From Tannockella sp964372125 (lineage in GTDB: Bacteria; Bacillota_I; Bacilli_A; Erysipelotrichales; Coprobacillaceae), in contig CAYJPL010000020.1 in assembly GCA_964372125.1 (NCBI GenBank), positions 1 to 34,846 of the forward strand: a DNA stretch of 34,846 nt, given 5' to 3'. The notes under the pieces are model-generated. The model saw nothing but the letters and a program-made list of their open reading frames with translations, was not told the origin of the DNA and searched no databases. The position numbers and the translations under genes are program-made. Positions 8,431 through 17,924 of the stretch are shown piece by piece (the first letter of the stretch is position 1; each line of letters opens with the position of its first letter).

Positions 8431-8600
8431 TTCATGTATATCTCATTAGTACTATTCATGTATATCACATTAGTACTATTTTAGATTTTTTATAAAAGAG
8501 GCATTACCCATGCACACTTAATCATAAATTTATAAGTTATTATATAATATACATACATGTGCTTTGATAAGTTTAAATACATGTGCTTTGATAAGTTTAT
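8431..8600. repeat. Two separate tandem pairs of 24-bp repeats
   Basis: The first pair is 8431-8454 and 8455-8478, a unit starting TTCATGTATATC that differs at one base between copies. The second pair is 8553-8576 and 8577-8600, a unit starting ATACATGTGCTTTG that differs only at its last base, followed by a partial third copy (ATACATTTA). The two units are unrelated in sequence but share the period of 24 and a CATGT core. They lie in the 400-base gene-free stretch upstream of the adhesin promoter; nothing else was recognised between 8600 and 8798. Confidence 0.8.
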
Positions 8601-8798
8601 ATACATTTAAGTCAACGCACTAAGTTTTTACAAAATACTTTTATAAATTTAGAGTTGATGCTAATTTTACACATTTAATTTTAAAACAATAATAAACAAG
8701 GACTAGATAAAGATTGTTCTTTATATCATACAAAACTAATTAAAATATATAACTTTGAAAATCGATACTTTCGCATATTTCACTTTAATGATATAAAC

Positions 8799-8834
8799 AA
8801 AGGAAAATAACTGTAAAATAGTTATTTTCCCTTT
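8799..8834 (-). terminator. Terminator of the teichoic acid operon
   Basis: AAAGGAAAATAACT at 8799-8812 pairs with AGTTATTTTCCCTTT at 8820-8834 with one bulged base. On the minus strand the stem is followed by TTTGTTTATA. It lies ten bases after the last gene of the operon. Confidence 0.75.
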
Positions 8835-8843
8835 ATTTATACT

Positions 8844-9923
8844 CTAGTTATTCTCTAACATTATTTCATATATTAACGTAACTACTCTTGATGTATTGTT
8901 ATTATCAATGTGTTCAAAGAATTTATGTTTGATTGTTGTATCAATTTTACTATTTTGGATGTTTTGTTTCAATGATTCAAAATCATAATATACATGATTT
9001 GTAAAGTCATTAAAATCAATAAACAACCCAACTGTTTCTTGATATTCTTTTACATCTGGAATATAGAAATAAAACGCTTTATCTAATAATAGATAATCTA
9101 ACATAATTGATGAATAGTCACTAATTAGGCTATCACTTAATACAAACAATTCATACAGATCAGCATCATGCATATGTAGTATACGTTCATGGCTTGGTAT
9201 TGTTTTTGATTGTACAAGTGGATGGTACTTACATACTAATACATAGTTTTCTGGCAAGCTATTAATAAACTCTTGTTCATCGAATGCAGGTAATGTAAAT
9301 CCATTATATATATTCCCTCTAAAAGTAGGTGCATATAATACTACCTTTTTATCTTTTAGTTGAGGATATTTGTTTATAATTTGATTTTTATTTTGGATTT
9401 TTGAAAATAAGTCATCAATTCTAGGAATACCTGTAGTATAGATATTTTCATTAGTTGCATTAAATGCCACACAGTATGGGTTTATCCAATAGTCACTTGT
9501 TGATAGAATATAGTCGTAATTTTGGATTTTATACGTTCTATTAAGGCAATTTCCAAACTTCTTAATAGCTCCAGTAGCGTGCCAAACCTGTAGTACTTTT
9601 ACACCTTTTCTTTTAAATTGACTAATTACATAGTTATTATTATTTATAATAACTAGTTTAGATTGATACATATAATATAACTGCACAAATGTATTAAACA
9701 TATATTGCAAGTTTGATATAATTGTATTTTTTTTGAAAGGTAGTGCAACTACCTTTATGTTATAATCACCAACAAGTTGGTCATAAATCATTTTTAAATC
9801 ACTTTGTAACGTACTGTCTTCTAATGTAATAAATGTAATTTGATTTTGTTTTATCTTAGTAAAGCGAAGAAAGAATACACAAATTGAAAGTAATATGTCT
9901 AGTACTACTTTTTTAAGCTTCAT
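8844..9923 (-). CDS. TagB-like CDP-glycerol glycerophosphotransferase
   Basis: The product is about 359 residues from the ATG at 9923, which overlaps the stop of the upstream gene by 11 bases; a TTG at 9947 is a poorer alternative. After a short hydrophobic N-terminus (about 8-22) it has the CDP-glycerol glycerophosphotransferase motifs. These are VWHATGAIKKFG (H115), KYHPL, and SDYSSIMLDYLLLDK. The WHATGAIKKFG form is the one usual in TagB, the primase that adds the first glycerol phosphate to the disaccharide-lipid of wall teichoic acid, and the length fits TagB. It acts at the inner face of the membrane. It is the last gene of the operon. The assignment as TagB rather than a TagF-type polymerase is inference. 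Confidence 0.8.
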   Translation of the reverse strand: MKLKKVVLDILLSICVFFLRFTKIKQNQITFITLEDSTLQSDLKMIYDQLVGDYNIKVVALPFKKNTIISNLQYMFNTFVQLYYMYQSKLVIINNNNYVISQFKRKGVKVLQVWHATGAIKKFGNCLNRTYKIQNYDYILSTSDYWINPYCVAFNATNENIYTTGIPRIDDLFSKIQNKNQIINKYPQLKDKKVVLYAPTFRGNIYNGFTLPAFDEQEFINSLPENYVLVCKYHPLVQSKTIPSHERILHMHDADLYELFVLSDSLISDYSSIMLDYLLLDKAFYFYIPDVKEYQETVGLFIDFNDFTNHVYYDFESLKQNIQNSKIDTTIKHKFFEHIDNNNTSRVVTLIYEIMLENN

Positions 9924-11142
9924 TTTTTCCGTTAAACATGATTTCAACTACTCTTTTACATGCATTTCCATCTTCAAAGCTTGTATAGTACTCACAGAAT
10001 TCATCCATCTTACTATCATCAAATTCCTGATTACGTATAGCTGTTAATAATGTATCTTCTTCTTTATATATTTTACCTGGTAAATCCTTGTAGATATCAA
10101 TATAGAAGCCACGCAGTTGACTTTCATACATTTCTAAATCATACATGTAAAAATAGATTGGTCTTTTTAGTATCGCATAGTCAAAGAATACACTTGAATA
10201 ATCAGTTACTAGTACATCACTAATGATATATAGTTCACTAATATCCATAGAAGGATTAATTGGATACACAAACCCTTCAAATTGTGCTAAATCAAATTTC
10301 GTAACAATTAGATAATGTGGTTTGAATAATATAATATACTCATCTTGAAGTTGTTCTTGCCATTTTTTGAAATCAACTTCTAAACTAAATTCAAAGCCTT
10401 TATTACTTATATCATTATCACGCCATGTTGGTGCGTATAAAATAACCTTTTTATCCTTTGGTAAGTTTAATGATTTCTTTAATTCATCAGCTTGTTTATC
10501 ACTAAAAGTCGATAAAATATCATTACGAGGATACCCCGTTTCAATTAACTTATCTTCTCCTACACGAAATGAAGTTTGAAAAACTTTTGTAGTATAAGAG
10601 CTTGGACTAACCATATATGAATAACGAGCAACATCAATATCATAAGATCTTGTCATCTGTTCAAATGTCATTTGACTTCTGTAGAATAACGTACCTTCAG
10701 GAACAATTATATCATGTCCTAAACGTTTCAATGGCGTACCATGCCACGTTTGTATATATACTTGACTATCTTTCTTTTTTACATATGCTGGTAATTTACA
10801 GTTTACAACCCAATACTTAGCACGAATGAGGTAATACAAATATTGAAAACGACCATATGTTACTACTTTTGCATTTTCAATTTCAAAAAGAGATCGTTTT
10901 CCTTTTTTTATTGCCCATACAAAATGATAATCTTTGTAATCTGGGTGCGATGCTAAATATTGATGAATTGCTTTAGGACTATCGCTATATCCTCTTCCCA
11001 TAAATGATAAGAATAGTATTGTCTTTTTTGACGATGGAATCAGCGGATACATGATTTTGTATATGATTCGTACAATCTTCATGATTATTTTTTTTGTTTC
11101 ACGCATTAATTTTCCAATAATTCTTCTAAGTAATTTTTTCAT
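9913..11142 (-). CDS. TagF-like CDP-glycerol glycerophosphotransferase
   Basis: This 409-residue protein has a basic N-terminus with an amphipathic or membrane-associating helix (about 18-36). The family motifs are QTWHGTPLKRLGHD (H134), FKPHYL and VTDYSSVFFDYAILKRP. It should transfer glycerol phosphate, or a related polyol phosphate, from its CDP form onto a growing teichoic acid chain on the cytoplasmic side. The start is two bases after the stop of the bifunctional gene at 11145, and its own stop overlaps the TagB-like gene, so translation is probably coupled. It could act as primer extender (TarF-like) or as polymerase (TagF/TarL-like); the sequence alone does not decide. Confidence 0.85.
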   Translation of the reverse strand: MKKLLRRIIGKLMRETKKIIMKIVRIIYKIMYPLIPSSKKTILFLSFMGRGYSDSPKAIHQYLASHPDYKDYHFVWAIKKGKRSLFEIENAKVVTYGRFQYLYYLIRAKYWVVNCKLPAYVKKKDSQVYIQTWHGTPLKRLGHDIIVPEGTLFYRSQMTFEQMTRSYDIDVARYSYMVSPSSYTTKVFQTSFRVGEDKLIETGYPRNDILSTFSDKQADELKKSLNLPKDKKVILYAPTWRDNDISNKGFEFSLEVDFKKWQEQLQDEYIILFKPHYLIVTKFDLAQFEGFVYPINPSMDISELYIISDVLVTDYSSVFFDYAILKRPIYFYMYDLEMYESQLRGFYIDIYKDLPGKIYKEEDTLLTAIRNQEFDDSKMDEFCEYYTSFEDGNACKRVVEIMFNGKNEA

Positions 11143-11144
11143 AT

Positions 11145-13535
11145 TTATTTTAACAACCCTTCAAACTGTGCAACTGCAATTTCATTGTATTTACTATAAT
11201 CTATATCTAACAGATCAACGTTACCTTCTAATAGTTTTTTCATGCCTTCATATATTCCTTGGTTATCATCACTTACAAGCAGTCCACCATATTCTTTCAT
11301 AAATCCACTTGGACCCAAAATGTCTGTTGACATAACTGGTACACCAAGTATATCAGCTTCTGCAAGAACAAGCCCAAATCCTTCATGTGATGATGTAAAA
11401 GCAAAGTAGTCACACTGTTTTAATAATGCAAATGGATTTGATAATGATTTAATAATAATGATTCTATCACTTGATTCTAACGTTGTTGCATACTCAACAG
11501 TTTTATCATAAATTACTCCATGTCCACCGACAATAATTAGATAAATATCATTTCCTTCATTATAAATTTTGTTAAAAGAATCCATTAAACGGTGATGTCC
11601 TTTTTCAGGTGAAAAACGACCAATATTAATAAACACTTTTGCATCGCTATCTAGAATATCTTGGATTTCTTCAATTGGTTTTGTAGAAATTGTATTGTCA
11701 TCAAATACAAATGGCATATCACCTTTATTTTCTACTGTCTTGTAATCAATTAAATTATGCGAAATTGCAAGTTTAGACTTATCATCACAGAAACTTCTTG
11801 TAGGTTCTTCCATATCTTTAGTAACCATTGCTACACAATCATAATTATTGTACGCGTAGCGTAACATGTTTGGATGTTGAGATGCTCTAGTTTCAATTTC
11901 TTTAACCATATTACTATGTACAAAGATAATACGATGTGCATCGAACCTACCAAATAATTGTTGTCTCTTTGACTCATAACCACTATATTGAATAACATTT
12001 GAAAATTTAATATCACCAAATAAACGTTTTATTTCATTACGGTATATTCTTGCAAGTCTTGTATTATTGTAATCATATTTTCTTTTTGTATTCTTTGTAA
12101 AATAAATATACATTTTATCTAATATAGAAGCATTTAATAACCCTGTATTTGGTATATAACCAACGCCCTCAGGTAACTGTTTTAATATCTCTTTATGAGG
12201 TGCCACACGCTTTGTAGAAAATGTAAGATAATAGTTATGCTTTGTAACATCAATTGATGAAAGTAGGTTAAACAAGGCTGTTGTTATTCCATTTTTAGAA
12301 AGGTTTCCAGTATATATTAATACATTTCCTTTACCATTATTTGGTACTTTATTACACTCTAAATTTCCTTTATTTAATAATATAGTATCTAGTAGTTGTC
12401 TACTTGCATTACTATTTTCTTTACTACAGTATGTATCAACAAATTCTTTGTCATCATATTGTTTATCACTATTAATTTCCATTAATAATTCTTCAACAGT
12501 ATTTGCTTTTGGGAACGGTAATGTATCGATATCTAGATACATTCCACGATCTTGTAAGTATTCTTCTTTATCATATGTAAATAAAATAACTTTTTTTCTT
12601 GTAACTGCAAAATCAAAGAAAACACTTGAATAATCAGTAATCAATGTATCACAAAGATTTAATACCTCATATGTTTCGTATTGTTTTGGAAATGGCTTAA
12701 TATGCTTAAATGCCTTAAAATTAATTGCCGCTTTTACAAATGGATGTAAATTTACTAATACTACTTGATGATCTTCAAGTTTTTTATCAAGCATCAATAA
12801 ATAATGCATAGTATGAATTGCATCAGCGCTATGGTTTACTTTTCCAACAGCACCTCTCCATGTAGGCATATATCCAATTACTTGTTTACCTTCAATATCT
12901 AACTCATCTACGATATCTTGATTTACATCATTAAAAAATGCTTCATTACGCGGATAACCATTTATTATTACTTTTGCATCACAAATGTTTTCTAGCATAT
13001 AATCTTCAACCATATGTTGTTTAGTATATTCATTTGGATACAATAAATAGTCTGCAATAAAGAAGTTCTTTTGTACATTACCAATTGAATGTAATGCCAT
13101 ATTATCTTTTTTACCTAATGTTTTTAATGGTGTCCCATGCCAAACATTAGTAATAATCTGTCCTTCTTTTTTTATAAATGGAACCATAAAGCTAGTATCT
13201 GTAATTAAATGTTTTGCAGATGATAATACCTCTAAGTAACGTCTTGTATCTTTTTGTAATAATGTTACTTGTAAATTATAGTGCGAAAGTACAGCTTTGA
13301 AGCTTTCAACGCTATTTTTATCAACTGATACGTAAATATCAAACCCTTTGTAATTTGGGTTTGCAAGCAACTCTTTTAATAAATAAAAGATATTACCGTG
13401 AATTGTTTTACCTTGTTGAGATTCTAACAATATCATTTTATCATTTATTTTTGCCTTGTTTTGTATTTGTAAATACTGACTCATTAACAAGTATCTACGA
13501 TTATATTTTTTTCTTTTCTTAAGCAGTTTTTTCAT
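11145..13535 (-). CDS. Bifunctional CDP-glycerol glycerophosphotransferase/GT4 glycosyltransferase
   Basis: The product is 796 residues with two catalytic modules. Residues about 30-385 form a TagF-like domain with NVWHGTPLKTLGKK (H133), VNLHPF and ITDYSSVFFDFAVTRKK. Residues about 395-796 form a GT-B fold glycosyltransferase of family 4, with GNLSKNGITTALFNLL, FINIGRFSPEKGHHRLMDSF and the EX7E-like region SSHEGFGLVLAEADILGVPVMSTD. The obvious reading is an enzyme that both extends and glycosylates a polyol-phosphate polymer, or builds a polymer with sugar in the backbone. An AAGGAA site precedes the ATG at 13535. The fusion is continuous, with no frameshift at the junction. Confidence 0.87.
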   Translation of the reverse strand: MKKLLKKRKKYNRRYLLMSQYLQIQNKAKINDKMILLESQQGKTIHGNIFYLLKELLANPNYKGFDIYVSVDKNSVESFKAVLSHYNLQVTLLQKDTRRYLEVLSSAKHLITDTSFMVPFIKKEGQIITNVWHGTPLKTLGKKDNMALHSIGNVQKNFFIADYLLYPNEYTKQHMVEDYMLENICDAKVIINGYPRNEAFFNDVNQDIVDELDIEGKQVIGYMPTWRGAVGKVNHSADAIHTMHYLLMLDKKLEDHQVVLVNLHPFVKAAINFKAFKHIKPFPKQYETYEVLNLCDTLITDYSSVFFDFAVTRKKVILFTYDKEEYLQDRGMYLDIDTLPFPKANTVEELLMEINSDKQYDDKEFVDTYCSKENSNASRQLLDTILLNKGNLECNKVPNNGKGNVLIYTGNLSKNGITTALFNLLSSIDVTKHNYYLTFSTKRVAPHKEILKQLPEGVGYIPNTGLLNASILDKMYIYFTKNTKRKYDYNNTRLARIYRNEIKRLFGDIKFSNVIQYSGYESKRQQLFGRFDAHRIIFVHSNMVKEIETRASQHPNMLRYAYNNYDCVAMVTKDMEEPTRSFCDDKSKLAISHNLIDYKTVENKGDMPFVFDDNTISTKPIEEIQDILDSDAKVFINIGRFSPEKGHHRLMDSFNKIYNEGNDIYLIIVGGHGVIYDKTVEYATTLESSDRIIIIKSLSNPFALLKQCDYFAFTSSHEGFGLVLAEADILGVPVMSTDILGPSGFMKEYGGLLVSDDNQGIYEGMKKLLEGNVDLLDIDYSKYNEIAVAQFEGLLK

Positions 13536-13547
13536 GGTTATGTTCCT

Positions 13548-13934
13548 TTACTTTTTTAAATCTGATTTGATTTGTGTCGTTGAAATTCCATCCGTTCTTG
13601 GTAAGTATACAACTTCACAATACTCATCTAAAAAATCAAACTGACCTTTCCAGTCATCTCCCATAACAAAAACATCTATATCATGTTTTTTTACATCTTC
13701 TATTTTTTGTTGCCAACTTTCTTCTAGAATTACTTCATCAACAAATGAAATAGCTTCTAAGATTGCTGTACGGTCTTGATCACTATAATACGCTTTTTTT
13801 CCTTTTTGCGCATTAAATGCATCACTACTCACTGCAACTACTAAATAATCTCCCTGTGCTCTAGCTCTTTTTAAAATGTTCAAATGTCCGATATGAAATA
13901 AATCGAACGTCCCATAAGTTATAACTTTTTTCAT
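13548..13934 (-). CDS. tagD: Glycerol-3-phosphate cytidylyltransferase TagD
   Basis: This 128-residue enzyme makes CDP-glycerol from glycerol 3-phosphate and CTP, the donor used by the neighbouring glycerophosphotransferases. The nucleotidyltransferase signature GTFDLFHIGHL (H14 and H17 of the HxGH motif) lies at the N-terminus. The family motif RTDGISTTQIK lies near the C-terminus. Length and motifs match TagD/TarD closely. Its presence indicates a glycerol phosphate polymer, at least in part. The gene starts nine bases after tagH with no strong ribosome binding site, consistent with translational coupling. Confidence 0.95.
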   Translation of the reverse strand: MKKVITYGTFDLFHIGHLNILKRARAQGDYLVVAVSSDAFNAQKGKKAYYSDQDRTAILEAISFVDEVILEESWQQKIEDVKKHDIDVFVMGDDWKGQFDFLDEYCEVVYLPRTDGISTTQIKSDLKK

Positions 13935-13942
13935 GTTGTCTT

Positions 13943-14755
13943 CTACCCCACAATCTTTCTAAATAATGATTTTCTTTTTTCACTTTTTATTTTACGCAAC
14001 GCAAATTTTTCATCACGTATCTTTTTCTTATCTGCTTCACTTAGTGCATTATAGTGATCTACATATTTTGAGTATTTATCACATACCTCATTGATATCAC
14101 CGTACTCTTGAAGTGTTCCGCCTTCTATCCACAATGCTTTATCACAAAAGCTTTTTACTTGTGGAAGTGAGTGTGATATAAAGATTATTGTTTTTCCAGA
14201 GTTTTTAAGTTCTACCATCTTATCAATACACTTCTTTGCGAAACCTTTATCACCTACTGATAGTGCTTCATCAATGATTAAAATATCAGGGTCTAAGCAT
14301 AAGTTAATTGAAAATCCCAGTCTTGACTTCATCCCACTAGAATATTTCTTTACTGGTTGGTATAAGAAATCACCAATTTCTGCAAAATCTATTACTCCTT
14401 TAACAATCTTGTCAATTTCTTTTTTCTTTAAACCAAGCAATGCACCTTTTAATTCAATGTTTTCATAACCTGTTAATTGATTATTTAAACCAGTATTAAT
14501 CGCAATCAAAGCTTGTTCACCGTTTATTTCCATACTTCCTGTGTCATATGCAAGAATTCCTGATAAGATTAATGATAATGTTGATTTACCTGACCCGTTT
14601 GTTCCAAGGATACCAACAACTTCTCCTTTAGGAATAGTAAACGACACATCTTTTAATGCATAGAATTTATTTATATTTTTATTTTTCTTCTCTTTTGATT
14701 TTAAGCTGTATATTTTTGATACATTCTTAAATCGTATCGCATATTCTTTTTCCAT
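13943..14755 (-). CDS. tagH: Teichoic acid export ABC transporter ATPase TagH
   Basis: This 270-residue ATPase has Walker A GTNGSGKST (about 51-59), signature YSSGMKSRL (138-146), Walker B ILIIDE (158-163) and the H-loop His195. It belongs to the polysaccharide-export subfamily that pairs with TagG/Wzm permeases. It is much shorter than Bacillus subtilis TagH because it lacks the long C-terminal extension, and resembles the short Wzt/RfbE form. It starts nine bases after tagG with an AGAGGA site. Its job is to energise flipping of the finished polymer across the membrane. Confidence 0.92.
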   Translation of the reverse strand: MEKEYAIRFKNVSKIYSLKSKEKKNKNINKFYALKDVSFTIPKGEVVGILGTNGSGKSTLSLILSGILAYDTGSMEINGEQALIAINTGLNNQLTGYENIELKGALLGLKKKEIDKIVKGVIDFAEIGDFLYQPVKKYSSGMKSRLGFSINLCLDPDILIIDEALSVGDKGFAKKCIDKMVELKNSGKTIIFISHSLPQVKSFCDKALWIEGGTLQEYGDINEVCDKYSKYVDHYNALSEADKKKIRDEKFALRKIKSEKRKSLFRKIVG

Positions 14756-14764
14756 AATATTCCT

Positions 14765-15568
14765 CTATATCATGTCTATAAATTTATGTTTAAATTTATA
14801 TAACATGAAACTCCCCATCAATAATAATGAAATTGTAATTACCCAAAATGAAATCATCGAAGGCAAGTAGTGCATTACTCCTTCATGAAAGAAGAAACAA
14901 TCACGGTATCCTTGTACAATATAATAAATCGGATTGATTTTAATGATTGCTTGCAATGATGTTGGTAAATCCTCAAGCGGCCATAAAATCGGTGTTAGAT
15001 ATAACAATAAGCGCATACAAGCAAGTACTAACTTACGCGTATCACGTGCAAGCATATTTAAAACTGATGTTGTCATTGACAATGATATCGAAAAGATGAC
15101 AGCACATAGCATATAGTAAATTAACCCTAACCAATGTACTGATGGAAAATATCCACCTAACATTAATACAACAAATACGATTACTAATAAACAAAAATGA
15201 TTAAATAGTTCTCTTAGAACAACCGTTGCCGGTAGTATACTTACTGGAAACTTCATCTTTGTGATTACATTTACTTTTGAAAAAATTGCATTACAACCAT
15301 TTGTAATACATGGTGAAATATAGAACCAAACAACAATTCCACCTAACATCCAATGGATATATGATACGCCATTAACGTCACCACGATCCCATACTAAACC
15401 AAATACAAACCAGTATGTTAATACTTGGATCATTGGATTGGCAAAGTTCCAGAACAGTCCAAGTCTTGAATCACGGATATCTCCTAGAATTTCATATTTA
15501 GAAATCGCATATATACGATATATATTTGTAATATTTTCATGAATTACATAACGTAAGCTTTTTAACAT
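14765..15568 (-). CDS. tagG: Teichoic acid export ABC transporter permease TagG
   Basis: The product is 267 residues with about six membrane helices and the ABC-2 permease features of the TagG/RfbA family: SRLGLFWNFANPMIQVLTYWFVFGLVW near the N-terminus, KMKFPVSILPATVVLRELFNH in the middle and the ILWPLEDLP and INPIYYIVQGYRD segments near the C-terminus. It is the first gene of the six-gene teichoic acid operon. A GGAGGAAAAAT site precedes the ATG. It forms the membrane channel for TagH. An AT-rich region upstream (15569-15650) must hold the promoter, but no hexamer pair stands out. Confidence 0.93.
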   Translation of the reverse strand: MLKSLRYVIHENITNIYRIYAISKYEILGDIRDSRLGLFWNFANPMIQVLTYWFVFGLVWDRGDVNGVSYIHWMLGGIVVWFYISPCITNGCNAIFSKVNVITKMKFPVSILPATVVLRELFNHFCLLVIVFVVLMLGGYFPSVHWLGLIYYMLCAVIFSISLSMTTSVLNMLARDTRKLVLACMRLLLYLTPILWPLEDLPTSLQAIIKINPIYYIVQGYRDCFFFHEGVMHYLPSMISFWVITISLLLMGSFMLYKFKHKFIDMI

Positions 15569-15671
15569 ATTTTTCCTCCAATAATTGTACTGACAATATT
15601 ATATATAATATCATAAATATACACTAAATACTATATTTTTGTAGCATTTCTCTTATCGATAATACGAGATA

Positions 15672-15705
15672 ATTTTAAAAAAATACACCATTGAATGGTG
15701 TATTT
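15672..15705 (-). terminator. Terminator of the asnA-glnN operon
   Basis: AAATACACCA (15681-15690) and TGGTGTATTT (15696-15705) form a perfect 10-bp stem with a 5-base loop. On the minus strand it runs into seven T residues. The remaining gap up to 15823 is AT-rich, with only a weak GGATGA/TCATCC inverted repeat near 15772-15812. Confidence 0.85.
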
Positions 15706-15822
15706 ATTATATAAAATTATGAATGATAAAATAATATTTATTAGAAATCATTATTTTTAGACTTGTATTGGATGAAGGATAGAATATCTAACTGAATCAT
15801 CTATCATCCATAATTATATACC

Positions 15823-17913
15823 TTATTGAACGCTATAAATTAGCTTTGTGTAATTTGGTAAATCTAGATATTTTGATGGAACAATTGTTTCTAGTTCATC
15901 AACAATAGTACGCAGTTCACCCATTGATTTAATAATAACATCTTTATATGCTTTCGCATTTTCATATGAATCTTCGATTTCATTTACTTCAACAAGTTTA
16001 CTTTCTAAATCGACTAAACTTTTAATCAACATTGCCGATAGTCCAGATACCTTTTCAAGTAAATAGTTTTCCATAGAAACATCAAATTTAGTTGTAGATT
16101 TTTTTGTATATACACTTGTAATTTCATTTTGATAACTTACTACTGCTGGAATAATTTTATCTTTTACCATATCCACCATAGTCGTTGCTTCTATTTGTAA
16201 TGTTTTACTGTATCCCTCTAATAATATTTCATAACGAGAATGAATTTCCTCTTTTGTAAATACTCCATGTTTTACAAATACATCAATACTTTTATCTTTT
16301 ACAAATGCTGGCAATGCATCAACTGTTGTTTTTAAATTTGATAATCCTCTCTTAGCTGCTTCAACTTGCCAAGCATCTGCATAACCATCACCATTAAAGA
16401 TAATGCGTTTATGTTCTTTGATTGTGCGTTTGATAAGTGTAGCTAACCCTTTTTGGAAATCCTCACAAGCTTCTAGTTCAGTCGCAAACTGATCTAAAAT
16501 TTCTCCTACTACAGTATTGATGATTACATTAGGCCCAGATACTGAAAATGTTGATCCAAGCATTCTAAATTCAAACTTATTACCAGTAAAGGCAAATGGT
16601 GAAGTACGGTTTCTATCTGTTGTATCTCTTGGGAAGTGTGGTAATACATCAACACCGATTTCAAGATCTAAATTTTTAGCTCCGTTATATTCACTTCCTT
16701 TTTCTATTGTGTCTAAGATTTCTGTTAATTCATCTCCTAGGAATATCGAAACAATTGCTGGTGGTGCTTCATTTGCACCTAATCGATGATCATTTCCTGC
16801 ACTAGCAACAGATACACGTAATAATTCTTGATATTCATCAACTGCTTTAATAATTGCCATTAAAAATAATAAGAATTGTGCATTTTCATGTGGTGTATCA
16901 CCTGGTTCTAATAAATTCATTCCTGTATTAGTTGACATTGACCAGTTGTTGTGTTTTCCACTACCATTCATTCCTGCAAACGGTTTTTCATGTAGTAAGC
17001 AAGCAAGTCCATGCTTTGTAGCAATACTTTTCATCAATTCCATTGTTAATTGATTATGATCACTTGCGATGTTTGTAGTTGTAAAAATAGGTGCTAATTC
17101 ATGTTGAGCTGGTGCAACTTCATTATGTTTTGTTTTCGATAAAATCCCAAGTTTCCATAGTTCAGTATCTAATTCTTTCATATAGTCAGAAACTCTTGCA
17201 TTAATTGTTCCAAAATAATGATCATCTAACTCTTGAGTTTTTGGTGCTTTTGCACCAAATAAAGTTCTTCCAGTAAGCATTAAATCCGGTCTTTGTAAAT
17301 ATACTTCTTTATCTATTAAAAAGTATTCTTGTTCTGGTCCAACCGTTGTTTTAACAGTCACTACATCTTCATTTCCAAATAATTTTAAAATACGCATAGC
17401 CTGTTTATTGATTACTTGCATAGAACGTAGTAATGGTGCCTTTTTATCAAGTGCTTCTCCACTATATGAACAAAAGATTGTCGGTATACATAATGTATCA
17501 TCTTTTATAAATGCATATGATGAAGTATCCCATACTGTATAACCACGTGCTGTCGCAGTATTTCTAAGTCCACCATTTGGAAATGATGAAGCGTCTGGTT
17601 CCCCTTTTACAAGTTCTTTTCCAGAAAACTCCATGATTACACTTCCATCATTTTGTGGAGAAATAAAACTATCATGCTTTTCAGCAGTAGTTCCTGTCAT
17701 TGGTTGGAACCAATGAGTAAAGTGAGTAACTCCTTTTTCAACGGCCCAATCTTTCATCGCATTTGCAACAACATTTGCGACATCAAGTTCTAAATGTGTT
17801 CCTTGATCAATTGTTTTATTTAACGCTTTATAAACATTCTTTGGTAATCTTGCTTTCATTGTAGCATCATTAAATACCATGCTACCAAATGTATTTGGAA
17901 TATCTTTACTCAT
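15823..17913 (-). CDS. glnN: Type III glutamine synthetase GlnN
   Basis: This 696-residue cytoplasmic enzyme makes glutamine from glutamate, ammonia and ATP. Length and motifs are those of the dodecameric GSIII family, not GSI. These include the N-terminal FGSMVFNDATMKARLPK, the active-site stretch TTVGPEQEYFLID, CLLHEKPFAGMNGSGKHNNWS (the ammonia/glutamate pocket), ASAGNDHRLGANEAPPAI and FEFRMLGS. It lies 11 bases after asnA with an AGGAGGGG site, so the two ammonia-fixing enzymes are made from one transcript. A type I enzyme is encoded nearby at 21288-22601, so the organism has two unrelated glutamine synthetases. Confidence 0.97.
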   Translation of the reverse strand: MSKDIPNTFGSMVFNDATMKARLPKNVYKALNKTIDQGTHLELDVANVVANAMKDWAVEKGVTHFTHWFQPMTGTTAEKHDSFISPQNDGSVIMEFSGKELVKGEPDASSFPNGGLRNTATARGYTVWDTSSYAFIKDDTLCIPTIFCSYSGEALDKKAPLLRSMQVINKQAMRILKLFGNEDVVTVKTTVGPEQEYFLIDKEVYLQRPDLMLTGRTLFGAKAPKTQELDDHYFGTINARVSDYMKELDTELWKLGILSKTKHNEVAPAQHELAPIFTTTNIASDHNQLTMELMKSIATKHGLACLLHEKPFAGMNGSGKHNNWSMSTNTGMNLLEPGDTPHENAQFLLFLMAIIKAVDEYQELLRVSVASAGNDHRLGANEAPPAIVSIFLGDELTEILDTIEKGSEYNGAKNLDLEIGVDVLPHFPRDTTDRNRTSPFAFTGNKFEFRMLGSTFSVSGPNVIINTVVGEILDQFATELEACEDFQKGLATLIKRTIKEHKRIIFNGDGYADAWQVEAAKRGLSNLKTTVDALPAFVKDKSIDVFVKHGVFTKEEIHSRYEILLEGYSKTLQIEATTMVDMVKDKIIPAVVSYQNEITSVYTKKSTTKFDVSMENYLLEKVSGLSAMLIKSLVDLESKLVEVNEIEDSYENAKAYKDVIIKSMGELRTIVDELETIVPSKYLDLPNYTKLIYSVQ

Positions 17914-17924
17914 ATTTTCCCCTC

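Noticed and set aside
8431..8600. Possible CRISPR array
   Set aside because: There are only two copies of each 24-bp unit, directly adjacent without spacers, and no cas genes nearby.
15772..15812. Inverted repeat GGATGA/TCATCC after glnN
   Set aside because: The pairing is broken by bulges and has no T-run; the hairpin at 15681-15705 is a much better terminator.
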